Source of the DNA: Actinobacteria bacterium Ga0077560
GTDB taxonomy: Bacteria; Actinomycetota; Thermoleophilia; Miltoncostaeales; Miltoncostaeaceae
Assembly (NCBI GenBank): GCA_001464275.1
Contig: LNFL01000159.1
Span: 1-39,533, forward strand
DNA: 39,533 nucleotides
Reading direction: 5' to 3'
Shown here: one piece after another, positions 27,017 to 34,559 of the stretch
Numbering within the stretch: position 1 is the first letter of the stretch
Layout: every line of letters starts with the position of its first letter
Translations under genes and position numbers: made by a program
Notes under the pieces: generated by a model
The model's database searches: none
The model's input: the letters and a program-made list of their open reading frames with translations, nothing else
What the model was told of the DNA's origin: nothing

Positions 27017-27490
27017 GTTCTCGGTGCTTTTCATCGCCTGGTCGACTCGCGCAAGCGCTGCCCATGTGCGCGTCTGAGGGCGTTGGCCCCAGGAACAACG
27101 GCTTGCGCCTGCGCTGCCACTGAGCTGAGCTCCCCATCCTTGGGTCGCCCTCATCCATTCCTCGCCGTCCACAAGGGCTGCCTCGCATCCCCGGACAGTG
27201 GTGCACCGCATGATGGGTCGCCGCGCCGGGACGGCGCGGTTTCCACCCCTGGCGCGCTGGCCGGGTAGCTCACGGCAATTCGACTATCAGTGCCCGTGTG
27301 GACGCTGATCCCAGACGGCCGCAGAGCACCCAATCCGGTGGACGACTGCCAAAATCAGTCGGCTCATGGATGAGCCGAGCTGGTTGGTTGCAGGCAGCCG
27401 AAAGGCGTGGTTCCTGGGGCCAACGTCGCCGGACGCATCTCAGCGCCAAACCTCGCGCGAGGCCGGGCGGCAATAGAAGTCCGCTGAAAC

Positions 27491-27565
27491 GACCACAAGT
27501 GAGAAGCAGACTGCGCCCCTGCGGGGCGCCGAAGGAACTACTGCACCTCGCAGAGCCCGGATCAC
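27491..27565 (+). repeat. Hairpin repeat copy A (75-bp tandem unit 1)
   Basis: This is the first of two tandem 75-bp units that differ at one base. It starts GACCACAAGTGAGAAGCAGA and holds the hairpin GCGCCCC-TGC-GGGGCGC. Sequence upstream of it (27366-27490) also resembles the sequence beside copy D in inverted order. Confidence 0.85.
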
Positions 27566-27640
27566 GACCACAAGTGAGAAGCAGACGGCGCCCCTGCGGG
27601 GCGCCGAAGGAACTACTGCACCTCGCAGAGCCCGGATCAC
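27566..27640 (+). repeat. Hairpin repeat copy B (75-bp tandem unit 2)
   Basis: This is the second tandem unit, identical to copy A at 74 of 75 positions. Its hairpin is complete (GGCGCCCC-TGC-GGGGCGCC). The near identity points to a recent tandem duplication. Confidence 0.85.
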
Positions 27641-27657
27641 TCCCAAGCCCGGATCTC

Positions 27658-27722
27658 GACCACAGGTGAGAAGCAAACGGCGCCCTGCGGGCGCCGATGG
27701 AACTGCTCCACCTCGCGTTCGG
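27658..27722 (+). repeat. Hairpin repeat copy C, diverged
   Basis: This third direct copy has several changes but keeps a compensated hairpin (CGGCGCCC-TGC-GGGCGCCG) and the flank GTGAGAAGCAAAC. Loss of one base on each arm keeps pairing intact, which suggests the stem is selected. It ends about 157 nt before hppA. Confidence 0.75.
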
Positions 27723-27879
27723 GAAACGGCGTCTGACCCGATCTGGTAGAAACCGCGCGGCTTTTCGGGCCGTTCCCCCTGTGCCGCCCGTGTGTCGACT
27801 CGGGGGGCGGGGCGCGGCCCTGACCACGGCGGGCGGGATGGCTTCCCCGCCCGACGCACTCGGATTTCGGAGGACGCAC

Positions 27880-29997
27880 TTGGCCGACTTCCTGTCGGAC
27901 AACACAGCATTGCTCGCGGTGATCTGTGGTCTTGTCGCCGTCGCGTACGGCATCGGACTCACCGCGTACCTGCTCAAGCAGCCTGCGGGCAACGAGCGGA
28001 TGCAGGAGATCGCGAAGGCCATTCAGGAAGGCGCCCAGGCGTACCTGACCCGGCAGTACACGATCATCGCCGGTGTGGCGGTGGTCCTGTTCTTCGCCAT
28101 CGGCCTGCTCGGTGGCACGGTGGACTCCCCGCTGCTCGGCTGGGAGGCCGCGATCGGCTTCCTCATCGGCGCGGTCGCGTCCGGTGCAGCCGGCTTCATC
28201 GGCATGAACGTCTCGGTGCGGACCAACGTCCGGACGGCTGAGGCCGCCCGCGGTGGTCTCGGCAAGGCGCTGGGCGTCGCCTTCAAGGGCGGCGCGGTGA
28301 CCGGTCTGCTGGTGGTGGGCCTCGGCCTGCTTGCCGTGGCCGGCTACTTCCTCGCGCTCGGCGGCGACGCCGAGGACGCCGTGCCGCTCATCGGCCTGGC
28401 GTTCGGTGGCTCGCTCATCAGCGTGTTCGCCCGTCTGGGCGGTGGCATCTTCACCAAGGGCGCCGACGTCGGCGCCGACCTGGTCGGCAAGGTCGAGGCG
28501 GGCATCCCGGAGGATGACCCCCGGAACCCCGCCGTGATCGCCGACAACGTGGGCGACAACGTCGGCGACTGCGCCGGCATGGCCGCCGACCTGTTCGAGA
28601 CCTACGCGGTCACGACCGTGGCCGTGATGTTCCTCGGCTACCTGTTCTTCCAGGTGCCCGGCTGGGACGGCATCAACGCCGTCATCTACCCGCTGGCGCT
28701 CGGTGGTGTCTCGATCTTCGCCTCGATCGTCGGCACGTGGTTCGTCCGCGTCCGCGAGGGTGGATCGGTCACCATGGCGCTCTACACGGGCCTCGGCGTC
28801 GCCGCGGTCCTGTCCGCGCTGGGCTTCCTGCCCATCACCATGTGGCTCCTCGACGGCGCGCAGGCGACCGCCGAGAACGGCCCGGTCGGTGGATGGGTGG
28901 ACTACTACTGGAGCGCGCTCATCGGTCTCGGCGTCACGCTGGGCCTGGTGGCGATCACCGAGTACTTCACCGGGACCATCTGGCCGCCGGTGAAGAAGAT
29001 CGCGGCCGCGTCGGAGACCGGCCACGGCACGAACATCATCGCGGGCCTCGCCGTGTCGCTGAAGGCGACCGCGGCTCCCGTGGTGGTCATCGTGGCGGGT
29101 ATCGCCGGCTCGTACGAGCTGGGTGGGTACTACGGCATCGGCGTCGCCGTGATGTCGATGCTGTCGATGGCGGGCATCGTCGTCGCCCTCGACGCCTACG
29201 GCCCGATCACCGACAACGCGGGTGGCATCGCCGAGATGGCGGAGCTCCCGGACTCGGTGCGCGCGGTCACCGACCCGCTGGACGCGGTCGGGAACACCAC
29301 GAAGGCCGTCACCAAGGGCTACGCCATCGGTTCCGCCGGCCTGGCCGCGGTGGTGCTGTTCGTGAGCTACTTCGAGGAACTCAAGAAGGCGATCGTCGAC
29401 GATGGCGGTGTCTTCAACGAGACCACGGTGAACTTCTCGCTCAGCAACCCGTTCGTCGTCTGCGGCCTGCTGATCGGCGGCATGATGCCGTTCCTGTTCG
29501 CGGCCTTCTCGATGGAGGCCGTCGGCCGTGCCGGCGGTGCCGTCGTGGAGGAGGTCCGCCGCCAGTTCCGGGAGAACCCCGGGATCATGGAGGGGACCCA
29601 GAAGCCCGAGTACGCCCGCTGCGTGCGGCTGGTGACGGCTTCGGCGCAGAAGGAGATGCTCATCCCGGGCCTCATCCCGATCGTGTTCCCGATCGTGGTG
29701 GCGTTCATGTTCGGCATCAACAACGGCCGCGAGATGCTCGGCGGCCTGCTGCTCGGCGTGATCGTGACCGGCCTGTTCGTCGCCATCTCGATGACCTCGG
29801 GCGGTGGCGCGTGGGACAACGCCAAGAAGCTGATCGAGGACGGTCACCACGGTGGCAAGGGCTCGGAAGCCCACAAGGCCGCCGTCACGGGCGACACGGT
29901 CGGTGACCCCTACAAGGACACCGCCGGCCCGGCCATCAACCCGATGATCAAGATCGCGAACATCGTCGCCATCCTGATCATCCCGTTCCTGGTCTGA
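27880..29997 (+). CDS. hppA: Membrane-bound proton-pumping pyrophosphatase
   Basis: This pump couples pyrophosphate hydrolysis to proton export across the membrane. The 705-aa protein has about 16 hydrophobic helices. The active-site blocks are [40 protein letters not shown] and [13 protein letters not shown], and the C-terminal [13 protein letters not shown] is present. The sequence [12 protein letters not shown] has Lys and Thr at the positions that mark the K+-independent subfamily (Ala replaces that Lys in K+-dependent enzymes), so it should not need potassium. TTG 27880 is the start: GGAGG lies 6 nt upstream and the protein then begins at LADFLSDN. The longer frame from 27697 runs into the hairpin repeat. 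A strong hairpin follows the stop. Confidence 0.95.
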   Translation: MADFLSDNTALLAVICGLVAVAYGIGLTAYLLKQPAGNERMQEIAKAIQEGAQAYLTRQYTIIAGVAVVLFFAIGLLGGTVDSPLLGWEAAIGFLIGAVASGAAGFIGMNVSVRTNVRTAEAARGGLGKALGVAFKGGAVTGLLVVGLGLLAVAGYFLALGGDAEDAVPLIGLAFGGSLISVFARLGGGIFTKGADVGADLVGKVEAGIPEDDPRNPAVIADNVGDNVGDCAGMAADLFETYAVTTVAVMFLGYLFFQVPGWDGINAVIYPLALGGVSIFASIVGTWFVRVREGGSVTMALYTGLGVAAVLSALGFLPITMWLLDGAQATAENGPVGGWVDYYWSALIGLGVTLGLVAITEYFTGTIWPPVKKIAAASETGHGTNIIAGLAVSLKATAAPVVVIVAGIAGSYELGGYYGIGVAVMSMLSMAGIVVALDAYGPITDNAGGIAEMAELPDSVRAVTDPLDAVGNTTKAVTKGYAIGSAGLAAVVLFVSYFEELKKAIVDDGGVFNETTVNFSLSNPFVVCGLLIGGMMPFLFAAFSMEAVGRAGGAVVEEVRRQFRENPGIMEGTQKPEYARCVRLVTASAQKEMLIPGLIPIVFPIVVAFMFGINNGREMLGGLLLGVIVTGLFVAISMTSGGGAWDNAKKLIEDGHHGGKGSEAHKAAVTGDTVGDPYKDTAGPAINPMIKIANIVAILIIPFLV

Positions 29998-30007
29998 TCG
30001 GTTCGGC

Positions 30008-30036
30008 GCTCCCCGGGGCAGGACGCCCCGGGGAGC
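30008..30036. terminator. hppA terminator hairpin
   Basis: A perfect 12-bp stem (GCTCCCCGGGGC with GCCCCGGGGAGC) and 5-nt loop start 10 nt after the hppA stop. CTTCT follows 7 nt later, a poor T tract. Confidence 0.75.
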
Positions 30037-30048
30037 CGCCGGCTTCTG

Positions 30049-30054
30049 TAGCCT
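30049..30054 (+). promoter_or_regulatory. -10 element for leaderless GRAM-like gene
   Basis: TAGCCT fits TANNNT and ends 7 nt before ATG 30062, which lacks a ribosome site. Confidence 0.5.
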
Positions 30055-30061
30055 CGGCGTC

Positions 30062-30520
30062 ATGACCGATGCCGCCGAACGAGCCTCGAGCCGCCTGCCG
30101 CGCGTTCCCCACGCGTCCAAGCCGCGGCCCGACGAGAAGATCCGCAAGCGTGCCGGGGTGGACCTCCAGAACGGCTGGATGGGACGGCACGGAACGCTGT
30201 ACCTCACCGATGAGCGCCTGGTGTTCGTCCCCACGATCATCGACACCGCGCTGCGCGCGAAGCGCCGGGAGATCTCCCTCGACCACCTGCTCGAGGTCGA
30301 GCGCTTCCCCAAGAGCCCGGACGAGCTCCCCAGCGCGGGCAAGCGCCCCCGGCTCTACCTGCACACCGCCGAGTGCGTGTACCAGTTCGTCGTGCCGGAC
30401 ATGGACTCGTGGATCGACTCCATCGAGGTCGTCTACAACATCCGCGCCAAGCGGGGACTCACGCACCGCCCCCGGATCGTCCGGGAGGGCGTGGAGAACC
30501 TCCTGATGGCGGAGGAATAG
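30062..30520 (+). CDS. Small GRAM/PH-like domain protein
   Basis: This 152-aa protein has no known function. Residues about 25-130 read like a GRAM or bacterial PH domain: GWMGRHGTLYLTDERLVFVP, then strands leading to the basic EISLDHLLEVERFPK, and a closing helix (MDSWIDSIEVVYNIRA). Such domains often bind lipids or proteins. It has no signal peptide or membrane segment. ATG 30062 is supported by the -10 spacing. The N-terminal 20 residues are polar. It stands alone between the hppA terminator and the rrf2 promoter. The domain call is by pattern. Confidence 0.6.
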   Translation: MTDAAERASSRLPRVPHASKPRPDEKIRKRAGVDLQNGWMGRHGTLYLTDERLVFVPTIIDTALRAKRREISLDHLLEVERFPKSPDELPSAGKRPRLYLHTAECVYQFVVPDMDSWIDSIEVVYNIRAKRGLTHRPRIVREGVENLLMAEE

Positions 30521-30552
30521 CCGTCACACGCCGGGTCGTCGGGCTCCTGGGG

Positions 30553-30558
30553 TAAACT
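30553..30558 (+). promoter_or_regulatory. -10 element of the rrf2 operon
   Basis: TAAACT fits TANNNT well and ends 7 nt before ATG 30566, the start of a 9-codon upstream ORF. Transcription would begin at or next to that A, so the upstream ORF would be leaderless. Confidence 0.6.
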
Positions 30559-30565
30559 CCCCGAA

Positions 30566-30595
30566 ATGGCCCGACGATTTTCCCATTTCCGGTGA
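30566..30595 (+). CDS. Nine-codon leaderless upstream ORF, coupled to rrf2
   Basis: ATG 30566 opens a frame encoding MARRFSHFR. It ends in a TGA (30593-30595) that overlaps the GTG start of rrf2 (30592-30594). The rrf2 GTG has no ribosome site in the 26 nt between the expected transcript start and itself, so its translation probably depends on ribosomes finishing this ORF. The peptide has no cysteine run and two phenylalanines. Whether it senses anything is unknown; it may serve only as a landing site. Confidence 0.5.
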   Translation: MARRFSHFR

Positions 30596-31002
30596 TCACC
30601 ATCTCCGAGAAGAGCCGCGCGGCGGTCCAGGCCCTCACCGAGCTCGCGGCCCGCGGTGAGACGGCCCCGGTCCCGATCCTCGAGATCGCCGAGCGGCGGG
30701 GCGTGCCCCTGCACCTCCTCGAGCAGCTCTTCGCCGGCCTGCGCCGCGCGGGGGTCCTGCAGAGCCAGCGCGGGGTGAAGGGCGGCTACTCGTTCCGTCG
30801 CGCCCCGGCCGAGGTCTCCCTCCTGGAGGTCGTGGAGACGGTCGACGGGCGCCTGTCAGGGGCGGACGGCCCCACATCGGGGTGCGATCAGGTGTGGGAC
30901 GACACCCGCCGATGCGTGGCAGGGTTGCTGGGTGAGCTCACGATCGCCGACATGGTCGAGCGAGAGAACCGGCTCACGCAGGCACCCATGTTCCACATCT
31001 GA
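30592..31002 (+). CDS. Rrf2-family transcriptional regulator
   Basis: This 136-aa regulator is of the Rrf2 family, whose members (CymR, IscR, NsrR) respond to cysteine, Fe-S state or nitric oxide. It starts ITISEKSRAAVQALTELA, the usual family opening, with a winged helix through LRRAGVLQSQRGVKGGYSF. Two cysteines lie about 10 residues apart near the C-terminus (SGCDQVWDDTRRC), where IscR has three cluster ligands; the middle one is missing, so a standard IscR cluster is doubtful. GTG 30592 is the only likely start, as TAA 30553 closes the frame upstream. It heads an operon with a PfkB kinase and cysK, so control of cysteine synthesis in the manner of CymR is a fair inference. Confidence 0.85.
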   Translation: MITISEKSRAAVQALTELAARGETAPVPILEIAERRGVPLHLLEQLFAGLRRAGVLQSQRGVKGGYSFRRAPAEVSLLEVVETVDGRLSGADGPTSGCDQVWDDTRRCVAGLLGELTIADMVERENRLTQAPMFHI

Positions 31003-31018
31003 CCGACACCGGAGCCGC

Positions 31019-32044
31019 ATGAGCCTCATCACCCGCCCCGACGATGTCCGCTTCGACCTGCTGGGGATCGGCAACGCGATCGTCGACATCCTGGCCCACT
31101 CCGACGAGGGGTTCCTCGAGGGCCATGGCCTGAACAAGGGCACGATGACGCTCATCGACGTCGACAAGGCCGAGGAGCTCTACGGCGACATGGGGGCCGC
31201 CAAGGAGGTCTCGGGCGGCTCGGTGGCCAACACCGTCGCCGCCGCCGGCGCCCTCGGCGCGCGGGTGGCGTACATCGGCAAGGTCCGCGACGACCAGCTG
31301 GGGACGATCTTCCGCCACGACATCCACGCGGTGGGCGTGCACTTCGAGACCCCGCCCTCCACGCAGGGCGCCGCGACGGCGCGCTGCTTCGTGATGGTCA
31401 CCCGGGACGCCCACCGCACGATGGCCACCCACCTGGGGGCGTGCGTGGAGCTGGGCCCCGAGGACATCGACACCGAGCTGGTCGCGCAGACCTGGATCAC
31501 GTACCTCGAGGGGTACATCTGGGACCCGCCGCGCGCCAAGGAGGCGCTGCGCGTCGCGATCGACGCGGCCCACGGCGCCGGGCGCCTGGTGGCCCTCACG
31601 CTGTCGGACCCGTTCTGCGTGGAGCGCCACCGCACCGAGTTCCGCCAGCTGGTGGAGGGCTCGGTCGACATCCTCTTCGCGAACGAGCACGAGGCGATGT
31701 CGCTGTTCGAGGTCGACGACGTGTGGGAGGCGGTGACCCGCCTGCAGGCAATCGGCCGGATCGCCGCGGTCACGCGCTCCGACCAGGGGTCGGTCGTGGT
31801 GACCCCCGAGGGCGTCTTCGAGGTGCCCGCGGTGCATGCCGACCAGGTGCTCGACACCACCGGGGCCGGGGACCTGTACGCGGCCGGCTTCCTCTACGGG
31901 CTCACGCAGGGATGGGACGCGGAGCGTTGCGCGCTGGCCGGCGCTGCCGCGGCGGCGGAGATCATCAGCCACATCGGCGCCCGCCCCGAGGCGGACCTCA
32001 CCGAGGTGGTCCGGTTGGCGATCGGCGAGGAGGTCGGCACATGA
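31019..32044 (+). CDS. PfkB-family carbohydrate kinase, adenosine kinase-like
   Basis: This 341-aa ribokinase-fold kinase has the substrate block [20 protein letters not shown] and the catalytic anion-hole motif [16 protein letters not shown] with the base Asp. The start [13 protein letters not shown] and length suit the adenosine kinase/sugar kinase branch. If it is an adenosine kinase, it would recycle adenosine, for example from S-adenosylhomocysteine turnover, which fits its place beside cysK; other sugars are possible. GGAG lies 4 nt before ATG 31019. It is 16 nt after rrf2, and its stop overlaps the cysK ATG (ATGA). Confidence 0.85.
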   Translation: MSLITRPDDVRFDLLGIGNAIVDILAHSDEGFLEGHGLNKGTMTLIDVDKAEELYGDMGAAKEVSGGSVANTVAAAGALGARVAYIGKVRDDQLGTIFRHDIHAVGVHFETPPSTQGAATARCFVMVTRDAHRTMATHLGACVELGPEDIDTELVAQTWITYLEGYIWDPPRAKEALRVAIDAAHGAGRLVALTLSDPFCVERHRTEFRQLVEGSVDILFANEHEAMSLFEVDDVWEAVTRLQAIGRIAAVTRSDQGSVVVTPEGVFEVPAVHADQVLDTTGAGDLYAAGFLYGLTQGWDAERCALAGAAAAAEIISHIGARPEADLTEVVRLAIGEEVGT

Positions 32045-32991
32045 GCACGAGCACAGCGAGCCGCGGCGGGATCGCGGACTCGATCATCGATCTGATCGGC
32101 CGGACCCCGCTCGTGCGGCTGCGCATCGGCGAGGACACCGGGGCCACCATCCTGGGCAAGCTCGAGTCGTTCAACCCGGCCGGCAGCGTGAAGGACCGCA
32201 TCGGCCTGGCCATGATCGAGACGGCCGAGAAGGAGGGCCTGCTCACGCCAGGCCAGTCGGTGATCGTGGAGCCCACCTCGGGCAACACGGGCATCGCCCT
32301 GGCGTTCGTGTCGGCGGCCAAGGGCTACCGCCTCATCCTCACGATGCCCGAGACGATGAGCATGGAGCGCCGGGCCCTGCTGCGCGCCTACGGGGCAGAG
32401 CTGGTGCTCACCCCGGGCGCCGAGGGGATGCGCGGCGCCATCGCGAAGGCCGAGGAGATCGCCGCCTCGACCCCCGGCAGCTTCATCCCGCAGCAGTTCA
32501 AGAACGGGGCGAACCCGGAGATCCACCGGCGCACCACCGCGCTGGAGATCTGGGAGGACACCGGCGGCGAGGTGGACATCCTCGTGGCGGGCGTCGGCAC
32601 CGGCGGCAGCATCACCGGCGTGGGGGAGATCCTGAAGGAGCGGCGGCCCGGGTTCCGGGCGGTCGCGGTGGAGCCCACCGACTCGCCGGTGCTGTCCGGC
32701 GGCCAGCCCGGGCCCCACAAGATCCAGGGGATCGGCGCGGGGTTCGTGCCCGGCGTGCTGAACACCGAGGTGTACGACGAGGTCCTCACCTGCACGGCCG
32801 AGGACGCCTTCGTGACCTCCCGCCAGCTCGCCCAGAAGGAGGGCATCCTGGTGGGCATCAGCGCCGGCGCCAACGTGTGGGGCGCGGTGCAGCTCGCGCG
32901 GCGGCCCGAGAACGCCGGGAAGACGATCGTGACCTTCCTGTGCGACACGGGCGAGCGGTACCTCACCACCGCCCTGTTCGCCGAAGCCTGA
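32041..32991 (+). CDS. cysK: Cysteine synthase (O-acetylserine sulfhydrylase)
   Basis: This PLP enzyme makes cysteine from O-acetylserine and sulfide. The 316-aa protein has the PLP lysine at 51 in [11 protein letters not shown], the substrate loop TSGNTGIAL, the phosphate cup GTGGSITG and the late VGISAGAN. The length is normal. Its ATG overlaps the kinase stop, so it is the third gene of the rrf2 operon. cysE, the enzyme that supplies O-acetylserine, lies about 750 nt downstream under its own promoter. A strong hairpin follows the stop. Confidence 0.95.
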   Translation: MSTSTASRGGIADSIIDLIGRTPLVRLRIGEDTGATILGKLESFNPAGSVKDRIGLAMIETAEKEGLLTPGQSVIVEPTSGNTGIALAFVSAAKGYRLILTMPETMSMERRALLRAYGAELVLTPGAEGMRGAIAKAEEIAASTPGSFIPQQFKNGANPEIHRRTTALEIWEDTGGEVDILVAGVGTGGSITGVGEILKERRPGFRAVAVEPTDSPVLSGGQPGPHKIQGIGAGFVPGVLNTEVYDEVLTCTAEDAFVTSRQLAQKEGILVGISAGANVWGAVQLARRPENAGKTIVTFLCDTGERYLTTALFAEA

Positions 32992-32997
32992 TCCCCA

Positions 32998-33026
32998 CGC
33001 CGGCCGCGGCGGTGCCGCGGCCGGCG
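32998..33026. terminator. Bidirectional terminator between cysK and GNAT gene
   Basis: A perfect 13-bp GC stem (arms 32998-33010 and 33014-33026) has loop GGT. It lies directly between the stops of convergent genes. There is no T tract. Confidence 0.75.
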
Positions 33027-33027
33027 A

Positions 33028-33720
33028 TCAGGCCCGCTTGATCAGCAGCGCCCGCCGGCCGCGCTCGGTGAAGCCGAGGCGGCGCAGGAACGCGCCGGCG
33101 TCGGTGCCGTCCTCGGCGAACGCCACCAGGTGCGTGCCGTTGGCCTCGCGCACGTGCCGGGCCACGGCCGCCACCAGGCCTCGCCCGATGCCGAGGCGGC
33201 GGTACTCGGGCACAACGCCCAGCCAGTCGATCCAGCCGTCGGGCAGGTCGGCGTGGGCGAACCCCAGCAGGTGTCCCGACGAGTCCCGGGCGATCCAGAA
33301 CGCCCCGTGCCCCTCGCCCCACTCGTAGCCGGAGGGGCTGCCGAGCTCACGGAACGCGGCGACACCCTCCATCGCGGCGGCCTCGGCGATGCTGAACGCC
33401 TCCGCCCAGTCGTTGCGGTACGGCACGTACTCGATGCCGACGACATGCCCGGAGGGCACGCCCTCGGCGGGGCGCGCCAGCACCGCGCCGCGCGCGTAGG
33501 TCTCGAATCCACGGGATGTCAGGAGCCCGACGAGGGCGTCGTCGATGGCCACCTCCGCGTCCCAGGGCGGCTCCGGAAGCCGTCCCAGCAGCGCATCCAG
33601 CGCGGCGCCGTCGCGGGCCCGCAGGCCCTCCAGGCGGACCGCAAGCGCGGTGGGTGAGGGGCGGAGTCGGCAGGTCGCGCCGTCGACGTTCACGGCCGGA
33701 CCGGGGGGCGGCGTACCCAT
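33028..33720 (-). CDS. GNAT-family N-acetyltransferase
   Basis: This is a 230-aa acetyltransferase. The catalytic GNAT fold lies in the C-terminal half: [20 protein letters not shown] then [18 protein letters not shown], with the acetyl-CoA loop RRLGIG, and [20 protein letters not shown]. The N-terminal 90 residues are less conserved and may form a partial second GNAT unit. The substrate is unknown. Start ATG 33720 is 7 nt from a minus-strand -10 (TAGGCT), so it is leaderless. The very long open frame upstream to 35628 is a shadow of the sigma-factor region. It is divergent from cysE with only 24 nt between start codons. Confidence 0.82.
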   Translation of the reverse strand: MGTPPPGPAVNVDGATCRLRPSPTALAVRLEGLRARDGAALDALLGRLPEPPWDAEVAIDDALVGLLTSRGFETYARGAVLARPAEGVPSGHVVGIEYVPYRNDWAEAFSIAEAAAMEGVAAFRELGSPSGYEWGEGHGAFWIARDSSGHLLGFAHADLPDGWIDWLGVVPEYRRLGIGRGLVAAVARHVREANGTHLVAFAEDGTDAGAFLRRLGFTERGRRALLIKRA

Positions 33721-33727
33721 GGGGACC

Positions 33728-33737
33728 AGCCTATACT
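33728..33737. promoter_or_regulatory. Overlapping divergent -10 elements for GNAT gene and cysE
   Basis: AGCCTATACT contains TATACT (33732-33737) for cysE and, on the other strand, TAGGCT (33733-33728) for the GNAT gene. They share two base pairs. Each ends exactly 7 nt before its ATG. Both transcripts should be leaderless, and initiation in the two directions should be mutually exclusive. Confidence 0.6.
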
Positions 33738-33744
33738 GGCCCGC

Positions 33745-34536
33745 ATGCCCGCGACCCGGCATCCCCGCCCGACGCGTCCCGGTGGTGTGGTGGGGCGGAT
33801 TCTCCTGACCGCCCGCCGCGACATCGCCGCGGTCAAGGAGCGCGATCCCGCCGCGACATCCACCGCCGAGGTGCTGCTCTACCAGGGGCTCCACGCCGTG
33901 TGGATGCACCGCCTCGCGCACGCCCTCTACCGCCGGGGACTGCGCTTCCCCTCGCGGCTGGTCTCGCAGGTGTCGCGCTTCCTGACCGGCATCGAGATCC
34001 ACCCCGGCGCGCAGATCGGGCCCGGCTTCTTCATCGACCACGGCATGGGCGTGGTGATCGGCGAGACCACCGAGATCGGCGAGGACGTCACCGTCTACCA
34101 GGGGGTCACCCTCGGCGGCACCGGGGCGCACGGCGGCAAGCGCCACCCCACGGTGGGCGACCGGGTGATCGTGGGGACCGACGCGCAGGTGCTGGGACCG
34201 CTGCAGGTGGGCGACGACGCCAAGATCGGGGCCGGTTCCATCGTCATCCGTGACGTGCCGCCGCGGTCGACCGTCGTCGGCAACCCGGGGCGCCCGGTGA
34301 TCGTGGACGGCCAGCGCGTGCCGGAGGAGCCCCCGCTGGAGCACAGCCACCTGCCCGACCCGATCGCCGAGGCCCTGCAGTGCCTGGTCACGCGCATCGG
34401 GGAGCTCGAGGACGAGGTGCTGGCGCTGCGCGAGGGCCGGGAGCCGCCGCCGCGGGAGGACCGCAACGGCGACTGCATGCCCTCGGTCCGCGAGCAGATC
34501 AGCCGGATCCTCGGCGCCGGGGGCCCGCCCGCCTGA
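33745..34536 (+). CDS. cysE: Serine O-acetyltransferase
   Basis: CysE makes O-acetylserine, the substrate of cysK. The 263-aa protein has a short N-terminal helical part ([17 protein letters not shown]), then the left-handed beta-helix of hexapeptide repeats with [18 protein letters not shown] (catalytic His) and [17 protein letters not shown]. The C-terminal 65 residues include a short coiled coil ([17 protein letters not shown]) and lack the usual Ile end that binds CysK. The start is ATG 33745, 7 nt after TATACT. It belongs to the epsilon-poor, short-N-terminus type common in actinobacteria. Confidence 0.93.
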   Translation: MPATRHPRPTRPGGVVGRILLTARRDIAAVKERDPAATSTAEVLLYQGLHAVWMHRLAHALYRRGLRFPSRLVSQVSRFLTGIEIHPGAQIGPGFFIDHGMGVVIGETTEIGEDVTVYQGVTLGGTGAHGGKRHPTVGDRVIVGTDAQVLGPLQVGDDAKIGAGSIVIRDVPPRSTVVGNPGRPVIVDGQRVPEEPPLEHSHLPDPIAEALQCLVTRIGELEDEVLALREGREPPPREDRNGDCMPSVREQISRILGAGGPPA

Positions 34537-34559
34537 CGCCGTGATCGCCCGGGGCCCGC

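Larger units (their letters stand above)
26948..27879. other. Long noncoding region between mtnP and hppA
   Basis: No credible gene lies in these 932 nt. Short open frames exist, but they read through the hairpin repeats and differ between copies. The region holds four hairpin repeats (D inverted; A, B and C direct), a palindrome at 27361-27376 (GGCTCAT-GG-ATGAGCC) and a hairpin at 27221-27239 (CCGCGCCG-GGA-CGGCGCGG) followed by TTT. By eye, the GC content looks lower than in the flanking genes. The part nearest hppA (27723-27867) shows no clear promoter. Confidence 0.7.

Noticed and set aside
27298..27669. 123-aa open frame across the hairpin repeats
   Set aside because: Its translation is the repeat read in frame. 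The copies differ in reading-frame context and no start signal is present.
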